Shown piece after piece: positions 33,407 to 42,183 of a stretch of 46,977 bases of DNA. Every line of letters starts with the position of its first letter. The first letter of the stretch is position 1. Source of the stretch: JAKAFX01 sp043196285 (GTDB lineage Archaea > Thermoplasmatota > Thermoplasmata > Thermoplasmatales > Thermoplasmataceae); assembly GCA_043196285.1 (NCBI GenBank), contig JBBYJL010000004.1, positions 1 to 46,977 on the forward strand. Direction: 5' to 3'. Position numbers and translations under genes: made by a program. The notes beneath the pieces were generated by a model, which was given only the letters and a program-made list of their open reading frames with translations, was not told where the DNA came from and made no database searches.

Positions 33407-35173
33407 TTACGCCCCCGCAAAGAACTGTCTTATTACAGGATGCATTTCCATTAATTGTTCTTTTCCCAGTGCCTCATAGAATTGAATCACTATTCCTACG
33501 GCAAGCAGAAGACCAGTCCCACTGGTATCTCCTACTGTTCCGATAAGGTTTGCACTAGCGGCGAGAAGTCCTACGGCAGCACCACTGAACACAGTCACGG
33601 CCGGAATGTACTTCTTCAGGACACGTTCCATAATCTTGGGATCCCTCCTGAAACCGGGAATCTGCATCCCACTTGATTGGATCTGCTTCGCTACAGCACC
33701 TGCCCCCATGTTTGTGGTCTCTATCCAGAATTTCGCAAAGATAACGCTGAAAACAACCATGAATCCAACGAATGCCAGGATATGGATCGTTTCATCCAAC
33801 GCAGTGTGGCCAAAGAGTATATTGCTGTAAACTGACGGACTAATAATAGGGAAAAGCCAGTCTGCGAGACCGTTTGGCGATGAGAGATAAAATGCGAGTC
33901 CGCCGGTTGGCGTCGTATTGGATATAGCGCTTCCATATGTTGAAAGCTGCGCAGCAGTGGGATATGAACCAAGCAACGGATTATGTCCTAAAAGTGGTAT
34001 ATGACTCAGGACCGGACTGTTCCAGAACAAGAGGGTCCACATAGCAACATTTGCGAGGAGCGCGGTTGCAAGTATCACAGGTATATTTGATGCATAAAAT
34101 AGCTGTATCGGATACCTCCCTCTGGCACCCCGGACCCTCTCATGGGCTATGGGCAGCTCTATCTTGCTGCTCTGGAAATATGCCACTATGAAGAATATAA
34201 GTAAAGTACCCAGTAGAGCAGTGATGGGGTTAACGGGAGCAAAAAGCAGTCTCTCTATCCCGGTATTATAAAGATATGATGAGGACGAATTGAATATAAT
34301 GTAAAAGAGCTTGGGAATGGTTCCTGCGGGGGGGTTATTCAGGCTTAGTGGCAGGGTATTGGATGTAGGCAGCCAGTTTATAGCTCCCGTGAAGAGCTGC
34401 TGTGAGACTCCTGCAGCTATGAACAGCGAAATCCCGGATCCTATTCCGTACTTTGAAACGAGTTCATCGAACAGGAAAACCAGATATGTTCCAAAAAACA
34501 GTTGAGATATTATGATTGTCTGTGCGAGAAATTCACCATACCCAGGAAACGTTGTATTCAACGATGAAACAAGTCCAGCATCGGGAACAAGATATCCAAA
34601 GGCTTGCGGTATTGCCTCCACAAAAATCATTATTATGATCAGAAGTTTCTGGACACCCTGATAAACAGCCTTGTCCTCGGAGTTCTGCAGATCAAGGTTA
34701 AAGATTTTGGCTCCAGAGAAGAGCTGCATCACTATACTTGCAGTGACTATAGGCCCTATTCCCAGATCCATAAGAGATCCAGATGCCCCTGCAAATATTG
34801 CTCTGAATGAGGCAAATACATCGACTGTCTGAGACGTGTTCAGACCGTAAATGTAGATGTTGGTCAGGACGAAATAAAGTACAACTACGAGTGCAGTCCA
34901 GAATATCTTCCACTTGAACTGTACATGACCTTTCGCTTTCTTTACAGCTGGTAGCTTTGAAGTAAGGTATTCAAGCCCATACAGCTTGCTCTTTTTTGGT
35001 CCTGCATAGCTGAATACAAGGTAAGAAAGACCGAATATCGGAAAGGTTAGTACGGCAGCAATTATTAAGGATATATAGTCATATTTTCCGAAATAAGCAA
35101 ATGCAATAATCTCAATAATATAGAGTATCGCGATGGGAATAGCCGCTCGTTTATTCCTCTGTATCTGATCCAT
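33407..35173 (-). CDS. secY: Protein translocase subunit SecY
   Basis: 588 aa, the main channel protein of the Sec translocon with ten membrane helices. The plug region (FASFRAIFAGASGSLMDLGIGP), IVMQLFSGAKIF and the cytosolic loop HERVRGARGRYPIQLFYASNIPVI are clear, as is GMQIPGFRRDP near the C terminus. Between helices there are two long extracytoplasmic insertions (about 270-310 and 390-450) rich in Ser, Thr, Asn and Pro. It overlaps uL15 by 23 nt. Confidence 0.97.
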   Translation of the reverse strand: MDQIQRNKRAAIPIAILYIIEIIAFAYFGKYDYISLIIAAVLTFPIFGLSYLVFSYAGPKKSKLYGLEYLTSKLPAVKKAKGHVQFKWKIFWTALVVVLYFVLTNIYIYGLNTSQTVDVFASFRAIFAGASGSLMDLGIGPIVTASIVMQLFSGAKIFNLDLQNSEDKAVYQGVQKLLIIIMIFVEAIPQAFGYLVPDAGLVSSLNTTFPGYGEFLAQTIIISQLFFGTYLVFLFDELVSKYGIGSGISLFIAAGVSQQLFTGAINWLPTSNTLPLSLNNPPAGTIPKLFYIIFNSSSSYLYNTGIERLLFAPVNPITALLGTLLIFFIVAYFQSSKIELPIAHERVRGARGRYPIQLFYASNIPVILATALLANVAMWTLLFWNSPVLSHIPLLGHNPLLGSYPTAAQLSTYGSAISNTTPTGGLAFYLSSPNGLADWLFPIISPSVYSNILFGHTALDETIHILAFVGFMVVFSVIFAKFWIETTNMGAGAVAKQIQSSGMQIPGFRRDPKIMERVLKKYIPAVTVFSGAAVGLLAASANLIGTVGDTSGTGLLLAVGIVIQFYEALGKEQLMEMHPVIRQFFAGA

Positions 35174-35591
35174 CTACCTCTACCGTAGTTCCGTAAGCAG
35201 AAAGCTTGTTTATAGCCTTTTCTGTAGCCTCCGGTATTATGATTCTGGACTTCATCCTGAATTCCCCTGATCCAAGTAGTTTGTGGTATCCAGCGGTCTT
35301 AAGGTCTATCTCTGCAATACCGTTTTGATCATTCACGAAACCCCTGGATTTGAGATTGTCAATAATGGAAGCCAGTTCGCCCAGCGAGAGCGGAATCTTA
35401 GGTTCTCCGGGATGGTGACTCGTAAATCCATGACCTCCGTAGTGCTCAGGATCGTATTTCACCATCCAGATCCACCGGTGTTTTCCCAGTCCGGCCATAC
35501 CAGACCCCCCTCTTTTTCCCTTTCCCCGGCCGGCTTTCATGCCACGTCCATAGTGGCCACCTCTCTGTTTCTTAGTTCTGGTTCTTACCAT
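35151..35591 (-). CDS. rpl15: Ribosomal protein uL15
   Basis: 146 aa. Gly- and Arg-rich N terminus (TKKQRGGHYGRGMKAGRGKGKRGG), then FTSHHPGEPKIPLSLGEL and KLLGSGEF. Large-subunit protein that binds 23S rRNA late in assembly. It overlaps uL30 by 20 nt at the start and secY by 23 nt at the end. Confidence 0.97.
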   Translation of the reverse strand: MVRTRTKKQRGGHYGRGMKAGRGKGKRGGSGMAGLGKHRWIWMVKYDPEHYGGHGFTSHHPGEPKIPLSLGELASIIDNLKSRGFVNDQNGIAEIDLKTAGYHKLLGSGEFRMKSRIIIPEATEKAINKLSAYGTTVEVDGSDTEE

Positions 35592-36069
35592 TTAAATCCT
35601 CTCCCGGTATTAGCATCCTTTTGATCAGGCTGTTGATCTCTTTTCCACGATAGCCTAGCGTACCACCTGCACCATAAGGTCTTCTGATATATTCGAGACC
35701 CTTCCGCGGAGGATGAAGTCTCAATACAGGCACGACCCCTTCAAGGTTTCCGTATTTCACCTTTCCGTCCATAATCGCCTGGGCAAGTTCAGAATAACCG
35801 GAAACTCCAGCCACCTGCTTTATCATTTCTTCAGTCAGTCGCTTATGCCCCTGTACCATAGATCTATACCTTAGTGCAAGTTCCAAAGTCTCCGCATCTA
35901 TCTCTCCCCATGTAGCATAATCCTTGAACGCATGAAGCATCCCTCTTGTTTCTGGGGTATCATCAAGAAAAACCATGTGGTTTATCTTGTGAAGACGCAG
36001 AAGTTCTCCTGTTTTCTTTGCGCTGGGTTTCACTCCAGTGCTTCCTCTAATCCTTATGACTGCTAACAT
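35572..36069 (-). CDS. rpl30: Ribosomal protein uL30
   Basis: 165 aa, the long archaeal form. AVIRIRGSTGVKPSAKKTGELLRLHKINH at the N terminus and HPPRKGLEYIRRPYGAGGTLGYRG near the C terminus are typical. It overlaps uS5 by 23 nt and uL15 by 20 nt. Confidence 0.97.
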   Translation of the reverse strand: MLAVIRIRGSTGVKPSAKKTGELLRLHKINHMVFLDDTPETRGMLHAFKDYATWGEIDAETLELALRYRSMVQGHKRLTEEMIKQVAGVSGYSELAQAIMDGKVKYGNLEGVVPVLRLHPPRKGLEYIRRPYGAGGTLGYRGKEINSLIKRMLIPGEDLNGKNQN

Positions 36070-36715
36070 TTAAAACACTCCCCACATATATCGGTGTACT
36101 CAGAATTATCGAAGGGTTAACCTTTATCTTTGATGTCTGAACAAGAGCATCAAAGGTTGCCAGTGCGTAATTCACTGTAGTCTTTGTATGACCTTTGGCA
36201 AACCCCCAGGCATCTTCTATTCCTGCCATTTCAAGAATGACTTTGGCAATATCCCCTACTGCTCTACCTACTCCTCTCGGCGCAGGTTTCAGAGTCACGC
36301 GGACAGATCCGGAGGACCCGTTCACTTCGAATGGGAGTGTGTGTGCTCTTCCACAACCGCATTCCCAAGACCCGCAGCCTCTCTTGACCTCTACAATGTG
36401 CAATTTTGCATTGTTGACAGCCTTTCTGATTGCTGGAGCAGCCTCTTTTGCTCTTCCTCTGCCCACGCCAACATAACCGTCTCCGTTGCCTACCACCGCA
36501 GTTATGGAATAGCTCATCCTTCTACCTGAGTCAGTCATTCTCTGTGCACGTTCAACATCCAGAACCTCGTCCTTCAGTTCAGGAAGAAGAAAATCGATGA
36601 TCTCGAATTCCTTCAATGGCAACTTGCTCCTGATAACTTCTGAAATCGTATTTATTTTGCCTTCAGAGACCAGTCTTCCCAGTCTCGTTCTTGGAGTCCA
36701 TTGTTCTTCGCTCAT
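36047..36715 (-). CDS. rps5: Ribosomal protein uS5
   Basis: 222 aa. EWTPRTRLG-like start (QWTPRTRLGRLV), SYSITAVVGNGDGYVGVGRGRAKEA and PAPRGVGRAVGDIAKVILEMAGI are conserved uS5 blocks; the CGSWECGCG segment in the middle is also seen in archaea. It helps form the mRNA entry of the small subunit. It overlaps uL18 by 4 nt. Confidence 0.98.
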   Translation of the reverse strand: MSEEQWTPRTRLGRLVSEGKINTISEVIRSKLPLKEFEIIDFLLPELKDEVLDVERAQRMTDSGRRMSYSITAVVGNGDGYVGVGRGRAKEAAPAIRKAVNNAKLHIVEVKRGCGSWECGCGRAHTLPFEVNGSSGSVRVTLKPAPRGVGRAVGDIAKVILEMAGIEDAWGFAKGHTKTTVNYALATFDALVQTSKIKVNPSIILSTPIYVGSVLNVSSHKD

Positions 36716-37209
36716 ATTACCTCTTCCACCTTTTTCTTGTAACTGTCAAAATTCTTCTTTATGTCATCTTTGTGCTTCAGATGACTGCCCTGGAGTCTCT
36801 TACTGTCAGGGAGAATCGAGTCGTCGTGCGGTATGTTCCCACCAGCGTCTGCATACCCCTTTACTGCGGCAGATATTCTTCCACCCTTGATCATCCTCCT
36901 TCTTCCGGTGTCAAGTATCACCTCATCTATTCCTGATTTTCCTGCGAATTTGCCTGCTGCAAAACCCATCAGATAGAATGAGGCAATGCTGTTTCCCTTG
37001 ATCTCCAGTCCCATTTTTTCAAGTGTTCTTGGGGTTATAGTTTTGATTATATGATCGCCCTCTTCCTTGAATTCGACCAACTGGACAACTCCGCTTTTGG
37101 AAGTTGGCCTGACAACGAGTCTCGGCAATCCAGACTTAACCAGTTTGTACCTCTTTCTGTAATCTGTCAGACCTCTTCTTTCTCTCTTAAACTGTCTTGG
37201 TGTCTTCAT
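36712..37209 (-). CDS. rpl18: Ribosomal protein uL18
   Basis: 165 aa. FKRERRGLTDYRKRYKLVKSGLPRLVVR at the N terminus and FAAGKFAGKSGIDEVILDTG in the centre mark archaeal uL18, which binds 5S rRNA. It overlaps both neighbours by 4 nt. Confidence 0.97.
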   Translation of the reverse strand: MKTPRQFKRERRGLTDYRKRYKLVKSGLPRLVVRPTSKSGVVQLVEFKEEGDHIIKTITPRTLEKMGLEIKGNSIASFYLMGFAAGKFAGKSGIDEVILDTGRRRMIKGGRISAAVKGYADAGGNIPHDDSILPDSKRLQGSHLKHKDDIKKNFDSYKKKVEEVI

Positions 37210-37658
37210 TTCACTTCACCCGATGCTCCGGCCTTAATGTGTGTTACCAGTTGAGCTCTCGACTGTATTGTTCCTCCCTTGATGAAACGGTAATATTTCC
37301 TGTATAGCTTTCTGTCAATCTGCCCGCTCTGTTTCATCTTCAGCAACTCATCCCTGAGCGACCTGATGGTCTTTACCCATCTTGACTTTCTTGGGAATCT
37401 GGCATACTTTGTACCCCTGACAGACCCAGGCCCCCTTCTTCTTTCTTTGGCTTTCTGCTGAATCCTGTGTCTGAATCTGGCACCTGAGTTTCCCTTTGCC
37501 GGTTTTGCCTGAATAACGTTTCTCCGGATGAGTGCCCTGATATCAGATCGGGTGGCAGACTCCAGTATATCCTCAGCAGAGTTAGTATCAATCCATACTC
37601 TGGAAGTACCTACTTTTAACAAATCTGCCGCTATTTTTCTTGCAGTTTCAGATCTCAA
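37206..37658 (-). CDS. rpl19e: Ribosomal protein eL19
   Basis: 150 aa. AADLLKVGTSRVWIDTNSAEDILE, RDIRALIRRNVIQAKPAKGNS and the very basic RIQQKAKERRRGPGSVRGTKYARFPRK segment are eL19 hallmarks. It begins directly after the eL32 stop. Confidence 0.97.
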   Translation of the reverse strand: MRSETARKIAADLLKVGTSRVWIDTNSAEDILESATRSDIRALIRRNVIQAKPAKGNSGARFRHRIQQKAKERRRGPGSVRGTKYARFPRKSRWVKTIRSLRDELLKMKQSGQIDRKLYRKYYRFIKGGTIQSRAQLVTHIKAGASGEVK

Positions 37659-38066
37659 TCATTTCACCTCTCTGTTGAGGACCTTTATTTTTAGTTCGTC
37701 CGCTCTGTTCTCTATCATTTCTCTCTTGCGTGATCCTACCGATGATCCTATCCTGACTGCAAACCTTGTTCTGTCTACAGAATCAAGTTCAGCTGTGGTG
37801 TGAACAAGTATTTCCCTGTATCCTGAAGGATGAAGTCCCCTGACCGATGCAGGCCCCCTGTATCCTGCGTCAACTATTGGCGGTCTCCTGGCCTGCTGTT
37901 CTCTCTGCTTTGAATGCTTTCCTCTCGGTTTTCTCCACGATTCACCTAGTCTCTTGTACCTGAACCATTCCTGTCTTCTGAATTCAACTCTTCTTCTTGC
38001 ACGTTCAGTTTTATATCTGAGTAACATCCTGTCTTTACTGCTCATGGTTTGCTTTGCTTCAGACAC
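37659..38066 (-). CDS. rpl32e: Ribosomal protein eL32
   Basis: 135 aa from GTG 38066. FRRQEWFRYKRLGESWRKPRG and RPPIVDAGYRGPASVRGLHPSGY are diagnostic. A GGAGGCGA site 5 nt before the GTG, inside the uL6 3' end, decides the start; an ATG at 38096 would add ten residues with no ribosome site. It overlaps uL6 by 8 nt. Confidence 0.95.
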   Translation of the reverse strand: MSEAKQTMSSKDRMLLRYKTERARRRVEFRRQEWFRYKRLGESWRKPRGKHSKQREQQARRPPIVDAGYRGPASVRGLHPSGYREILVHTTAELDSVDRTRFAVRIGSSVGSRKREMIENRADELKIKVLNREVK

Positions 38067-38601
38067 TGCTCTCGCCTCCAAGTAAATATATTCCATCCTG
38101 GAATACCCTCAGATCGAAACCTTTTATCTTGGTAGCCCGTTCAATATTGGAGGCTGTATGTCCAATTTCCTCTCGATCTATTCCAGTTATTGTCACCCTG
38201 TCTCCTTTGACCGAGACCTTGCAGCTGCCCACAATCTGGGCAGATCTTGCTGATCTTTCTCCAAGGAAATTTTCAATTACTGTCTTATCGCCTTTTACGG
38301 AAACCCTCATTGGGAAATGTGTGTAGTCAATCTTCATTTCATACTGATACCCTTCAGTGACACCCTTGAACAGAAGTTTTGTAATGGAACTCCACGTACC
38401 CAGAATGGCTCTGTTCCTATTGTTATTCTTGGAAATACTGAAAATAAGCTTGTTACCCGATAGTTCAACTCTAACGAAGTTGTCTCTGAAAGTTCTCCTT
38501 GTCTCACCCTTGGGACCTGATATTGTTAGCAATCCACCGTCAAGGGTAACTTTTATTGATTTCGGTATTTCCACTTCTTCCATTTTCTCAAATTTGATCA
38601 T
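38059..38601 (-). CDS. rpl6: Ribosomal protein uL6
   Basis: 180 aa with the two-repeat uL6 fold; DGGLLTISGPKGETRRTF, YEMKIDYTHFPMRVSVKG and IENFLGERSARSAQI are seen. AGGTGA lies 5 nt before ATG 38601 and sets the start, since a GTG three codons earlier is part of that site. It follows uS8 closely and overlaps eL32. Confidence 0.96.
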   Translation of the reverse strand: MIKFEKMEEVEIPKSIKVTLDGGLLTISGPKGETRRTFRDNFVRVELSGNKLIFSISKNNNRNRAILGTWSSITKLLFKGVTEGYQYEMKIDYTHFPMRVSVKGDKTVIENFLGERSARSAQIVGSCKVSVKGDRVTITGIDREEIGHTASNIERATKIKGFDLRVFQDGIYLLGGESSV

Positions 38602-38610
38602 CTGCTTCAC

Positions 38611-39000
38611 CTAATATATCCACGCAAGGAGCTTGCCTCCAAGACCATTCTTCCTAGCTTCTACGTGACTCATAACTCCCCTTGTAGTAGTCATTATTAT
38701 GATCCCGAAGTCCTGTGCCGGAAGATAACGTGACTCGTATTTTTCAAGCGTTTTAATCTTCACAGGAAACCTTGGTTTGATAACGCCACAATTGTTGATA
38801 GTGTCACTCAATGTGATCTTGAATTTGCTGCCCATCCTGTCCTCTATGACCTCAAAACTTTTCAGATAGTTGTAGTCCTGCATAACTCTCAGCACTCTTC
38901 CTGTCATCCTAGCTGCAGGAGATACCTCGATTTGATGAATCCCTATCTTTGAAGCATTCTTAATCTGGTTTATTATATCATTCAACGGATCATGTCTCAT
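38611..39000 (-). CDS. rps8: Ribosomal protein uS8
   Basis: 129 aa. Begins MRHDPLNDIINQIKNASKIG; FKITLSDTINNCGVIKPRF and the C-terminal TTRGVMSHVEARKNGLGGKLLAWIY are typical of archaeal uS8, which binds the central domain of 16S rRNA. uS14 lies 9 nt upstream. Confidence 0.98.
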   Translation of the reverse strand: MRHDPLNDIINQIKNASKIGIHQIEVSPAARMTGRVLRVMQDYNYLKSFEVIEDRMGSKFKITLSDTINNCGVIKPRFPVKIKTLEKYESRYLPAQDFGIIIMTTTRGVMSHVEARKNGLGGKLLAWIY

Positions 39001-39009
39001 ATAATCACC

Positions 39010-39171
39010 TCAGCTGTACTTCCTGAATCCAAGCGAAGGAGCAGTTTCCCTGAAACATTGCCTGCAAAGCCTCAACCCATACCGCCTCACCAAGCCTCTC
39101 TTTCTTCCACACCGCTTGCATCCATCCTTCCTTCCAAACTTCTTTTTTGGTTCCAATTTGATCTTTGCCAA
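39010..39171 (-). CDS. rps14: Ribosomal protein uS14
   Basis: 53 aa, zinc-binding archaeal form. Two cysteine pairs CKRC and CRQC are 14 residues apart, followed by FRETAPSLGFRKYS. The start is TTG at 39171 (first residues MAKIKLEPKK), with GGGTGA 5 nt upstream at the end of the uL5 gene; no ATG is available. It lies between uL5 and uS8 as in all archaeal clusters. Confidence 0.95.
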   Translation of the reverse strand: MAKIKLEPKKKFGRKDGCKRCGRKRGLVRRYGLRLCRQCFRETAPSLGFRKYS

Positions 39172-39175
39172 TTTT

Positions 39176-39688
39176 TCACCCTACCGTTGAGACTCCAAAA
39201 TTCTTCTTCAGATATTCCAGAGACTCCTCTTTGGATACCCTGATCTTTGAAGGCAAGCTTCTCTGGTTGATCTTTCTTCTGGCTACCCTGTAACCGCCTC
39301 TCCTCTTGAACACTATTGCTATATCCATCCCAAAGATACCTATTTCCGGATCATACTTCAGTCCTTCAAATTCTGTATAATCTGGTATGCCAAAATAAGC
39401 ATTTCCCTGCTTATCAAACGAATATATAGGAATCTTGTTTCCTTTTGCGAAGAATGCCCTCTTAAGGAATTCATTCGCCTCGTCTCCTCTCAAGGTGACT
39501 TTTACGCCTATTGTGAGTCCCTTTCTAATGTTGAATTCCCTGACTGTTTTCTTCCCCGTGGTTAATACTGGTTTCTTCTTTGTCAGGAGTGTAGTGACCT
39601 TGGCAGCTTTGTTAAGCCGATCTCCTGTCTGGCCAACGCCTATATTTAGTACGACTTTGTCTATAATGACCTCTTCCATTGGATTCAT
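39176..39688 (-). CDS. rpl5: Ribosomal protein uL5
   Basis: 170 aa. MEEVIIDKVVLNIGVGQTGDRLNKA, FNIRKGLTIGVKVTLRG and GIFGMDIAIVFKRRGGYRVARR are uL5 blocks. It contacts 5S rRNA and the P-site tRNA. The start codon shares one base with the eS4 stop. Confidence 0.98.
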   Translation of the reverse strand: MNPMEEVIIDKVVLNIGVGQTGDRLNKAAKVTTLLTKKKPVLTTGKKTVREFNIRKGLTIGVKVTLRGDEANEFLKRAFFAKGNKIPIYSFDKQGNAYFGIPDYTEFEGLKYDPEIGIFGMDIAIVFKRRGGYRVARRKINQRSLPSKIRVSKEESLEYLKKNFGVSTVG

Positions 39689-40407
39689 TAGTTCTCAACC
39701 TCTGAAATTTCATACTGGAATTTATTGTTTCCAATGACAAATGCATAATCGACCACCGTACCAAAGCCTTCTTCAAGAGTAAGCATGTTTGAGTGCGATG
39801 ATTCCTTCACCTCTATCTTCTTCACTGTAGCAATCTTTCCTACATGGGACCCGCCGGTGAGGAAAACCTTGTTGCCCGGCTGCAACTTGAGCACCTGCTC
39901 TATTTTTTTGTCCGGCAGGGATACCAGCAGAACATCGCCAGGTTTGAGATCCTTGTTTTCAGAAAGGATATTCTGTCCGTCATGGAACGATATCAAATAT
40001 TTGCCCGCACCTTCATCTTTTTTGCCCACTATCTTCACAAGCTTCGATCCGGATCTTTCGCTCTTCTCTTTTACGAGAGTCAGCCTACCCTTCGTATCGT
40101 ACTGAACCCTGTAATCAACGTCAAGGCCATTTATGTGAATAAGATCCATAAAACCAACAGAGTAGCGTCTTTCCTTTACTATTTTTCCGTCGATTCTGAC
40201 CTTTCCGGAGTTTATGATCCTCGTTACCTCTCTCTCCTTGTCACCAAGGTGAAGATAGTCCCTAAGAACAGTAATCAGCGCAATACTCTCATCTTTCTTA
40301 TGCTTTCCAATGCTTGGAGTAACACCCCAGAAGTGAACCTTACGTGGAATGTTGACCACGCGCGATACCATCATCCTTTTAGTTCTGTTAATTGTCAGTA
40401 TCTTCAC
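39688..40407 (-). CDS. rps4e: Ribosomal protein eS4
   Basis: 239 aa. The S4 RNA-binding domain (LGDKEREVTRIINSGKVRIDGKIVKERRY) is followed by LMDLIHI-like FMDLIHING and a C-terminal KOW region (GGSHVGKIATVKKIE). GTG 40407 retains the N-terminal NRTKR.MVSR...IPRK that aligns with 'LKRL..P..W.I.RK' of the family; ATG 40374 is a shorter alternative with a weaker fit. It overlaps uL24 by 20 nt. Confidence 0.92.
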   Translation of the reverse strand: MKILTINRTKRMMVSRVVNIPRKVHFWGVTPSIGKHKKDESIALITVLRDYLHLGDKEREVTRIINSGKVRIDGKIVKERRYSVGFMDLIHINGLDVDYRVQYDTKGRLTLVKEKSERSGSKLVKIVGKKDEGAGKYLISFHDGQNILSENKDLKPGDVLLVSLPDKKIEQVLKLQPGNKVFLTGGSHVGKIATVKKIEVKESSHSNMLTLEEGFGTVVDYAFVIGNNKFQYEISEVEN

Positions 40408-40864
40408 CTTCCTTATTTTCTTCTGTTTCCTCTACTGTAACAGACTTTTCTTCTTGATCTTCAATTTTTGTAGTCTCATTCTCTGTCTGCGCTGGTTCTG
40501 CTGATGGCTCGGATAACTCTGGAGAGGTCTCAGCTGGAGGTTCTTCTACTATTACTCTGTTTCTCCTTTTAGCCATTTCCTTGATTCTTTCCAACCTTTC
40601 AGGTTTTGAAAGGTCAAGTCTGGTAATGACGACCTGATTAGGTCTTACTGGTTTCTCTTTCTGCTTCCCGTCAGCCTTTGTCAATGTCACACCATCCACA
40701 ACAAGCGTGGAATGGACATGATCCACGGAATCTACCTTCCCACCCTCAGTCTTCCTCGAGCCAGATTTGACAAGCACTATATCTCCCTTGATAATTGGAA
40801 AATGAGATATTCCGTATTTCTTCTTTAAATCCTTGCTCAGTGATACATTTATTTTAGATTTCAT
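40388..40864 (-). CDS. rpl24: Ribosomal protein uL24 with acidic C-terminal extension
   Basis: 158 aa from ATG 40864. The core has KKYGISHFPIIKGDIVLVKSGSRKTEGGKV, then HPSNV-like VRPNQVVITRLDL. After about residue 115 follows a tail of some 45 residues dominated by Glu, Thr and Pro (EEPPAETSPELSEPS...). Most archaeal uL24 stop near 120 residues, so the tail is an addition of this lineage and is likely disordered. A GAGGAGTGG stretch precedes the ATG. Confidence 0.93.
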   Translation of the reverse strand: MKSKINVSLSKDLKKKYGISHFPIIKGDIVLVKSGSRKTEGGKVDSVDHVHSTLVVDGVTLTKADGKQKEKPVRPNQVVITRLDLSKPERLERIKEMAKRRNRVIVEEPPAETSPELSEPSAEPAQTENETTKIEDQEEKSVTVEETEENKEGEDTDN

Positions 40865-40877
40865 TATCAACCACTCC

Positions 40878-41276
40878 TCACACTATAGTCGATGCAATGG
40901 CGGCGATTCTCGGCCATCTCTCCGATGCTTCCCTGGCCACCGGTCCCTTAATCTCGGATCCGCGTACTTCTCCTTCAGGAGTCACGAGCACAGCTGCATT
41001 ATCTTCGAATTCGACCATTACGCCATCAGACCTGCGGAAAGGTCTCCTCTGTCTTATTACCACCGCGTAAACGACCTTGCTCCTCATCTCTGGAGTACCC
41101 TTCTTTACTGTTGCGATAAATAAATCGCCGACTCCAGCAGCGGGAATTCTCCTGGCAACGCCATGGTAAGCTTTCACATTGATAAGACTGATAACCTTAG
41201 CGCCAGTGTTGTCTGCGCAGGTCATTGTTGCACCCAAAGGCAATCCTCTTTGTTGCCGGCCGGCTATACCTTTCAT
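40878..41276 (-). CDS. rpl14: Ribosomal protein uL14
   Basis: 132 aa from ATG 41276, which overlaps the uS17 stop as ATGA and has AGGTGATGG directly upstream. MKGIAGRQQRGLPLGATMTCADNTGAKV and VVYAVVIRQRRPFRR are typical. A longer in-frame N terminus exists only because the uS17 region lacks stops in this frame. Confidence 0.97.
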   Translation of the reverse strand: MKGIAGRQQRGLPLGATMTCADNTGAKVISLINVKAYHGVARRIPAAGVGDLFIATVKKGTPEMRSKVVYAVVIRQRRPFRRSDGVMVEFEDNAAVLVTPEGEVRGSEIKGPVAREASERWPRIAAIASTIV

Positions 41277-41599
41277 TCCATCACCTTTTCCACTACGACG
41301 TATGAAATAGTCTTGGAAAGCTTCCTGCACTCTGCTATCTTAACGCTGTCGCCGGGTGATAGTGAGATGCATCCCGGCACGTGAGCATGATATTTATGAA
41401 GTACTGTTATGTTCCTTTCATATTTTGGTACTCTCTTTCTTATGTTCCTAGTAATCACTGCGCTTCCAATCATGTTTGTAGATTCTACCTCTCCAGTGAT
41501 CACTTGTCCCCTGACAACCAGTTCACCGTGGAATGGACATTTCTTGTCAGTGCACTCTGTTTCAGGGACTCTTACATTAAGTCCAATATTTGATTTCAT
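41273..41599 (-). CDS. rps17: Ribosomal protein uS17
   Basis: 108 aa archaeal form. GLNVRVPETECTDKKCPFHGEL at the N terminus (the CxxxxCPFHG segment is archaeal), RVPKYERNITVLHKYHAHVP in the core, and GDSVKIAECRKLSKTISYVV at the end. It overlaps uL14 by 4 nt. Confidence 0.97.
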   Translation of the reverse strand: MKSNIGLNVRVPETECTDKKCPFHGELVVRGQVITGEVESTNMIGSAVITRNIRKRVPKYERNITVLHKYHAHVPGCISLSPGDSVKIAECRKLSKTISYVVVEKVME

Positions 41600-41601
41600 T
41601 C

Positions 41602-41883
41602 TTAGTTCAACCTCTTTATTTTCCTTTCAATTCTATTGTAATTCTTTATCCTGTCCTCTGGGGTCATTGTTATCAGGTTACCTTCAATTATACTGTCCTG
41701 ATCTTCGAATTTGAATTTAGCGATGTGTTTCGGGATAACACTTATTTTCCTTCCATTTGCAATCTTAATAGTGTTTTTGGTCTCATCAATGACGAGACCT
41801 GACTTCCCTATCATTGTCTGATTCCTGCTCCACACTACATTTACATTCTTTCCGATGAATTCATCAAAATAGCCTGACACCAA
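41602..41883 (-). CDS. rnp1: RNase P protein component 1 (Rpp29/Pop4)
   Basis: 93 aa Sm-like barrel protein of archaeal RNase P, which trims the 5' leader of tRNAs. FIGKNVNVVWSRNQTMIGKSGLVIDETKNTI matches the 'L.G..v.V..s.n.s..G..G.vv.Et..tl' pattern. It occupies the conserved slot between aIF1 and uS17 and starts right after the aIF1 stop. Confidence 0.93.
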   Translation of the reverse strand: MVSGYFDEFIGKNVNVVWSRNQTMIGKSGLVIDETKNTIKIANGRKISVIPKHIAKFKFEDQDSIIEGNLITMTPEDRIKNYNRIERKIKRLN

Positions 41884-42183
41884 TCAGATCACCTCAGTCT
41901 TAAAGCCCATTTCATCCAGGATTTTCTTTACTTCAGGCCTGTGATCGCCCTGAAGTTCAACAGTTTTTCCATCCTTTACAGTTCCGCCTGCTGCAACCTT
42001 TTTTTTGAGTATCTTTGCGATCTCATAGATATCCTCTTCCTTGGGATCTATGCCTTCGATTATTGTGACGTTTTTTCCGTACCTTCTCTTGTCCACACTG
42101 ATCTTAATAGACTGCGAATCCCTTGAAAACCCATCCCACGGTTGCAATTCCTTTGGTATCCCTGTAAAGTTTTTATCCTTCAT
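41884..42183 (-). CDS. Translation initiation factor aIF1 (SUI1)
   Basis: 99 aa. VDKRRYGKNVTIIEGID, EIAKILKKKVAAGGTVKDGKTVELQGDH and KKILDEMGFK are the SUI1 core. It checks start-codon pairing on the small subunit. Its ATG overlaps the uL29 stop as ATGA. The insertion of aIF1 between uL29 and rnp1 is common in Euryarchaeota. Confidence 0.96.
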   Translation of the reverse strand: MKDKNFTGIPKELQPWDGFSRDSQSIKISVDKRRYGKNVTIIEGIDPKEEDIYEIAKILKKKVAAGGTVKDGKTVELQGDHRPEVKKILDEMGFKTEVI

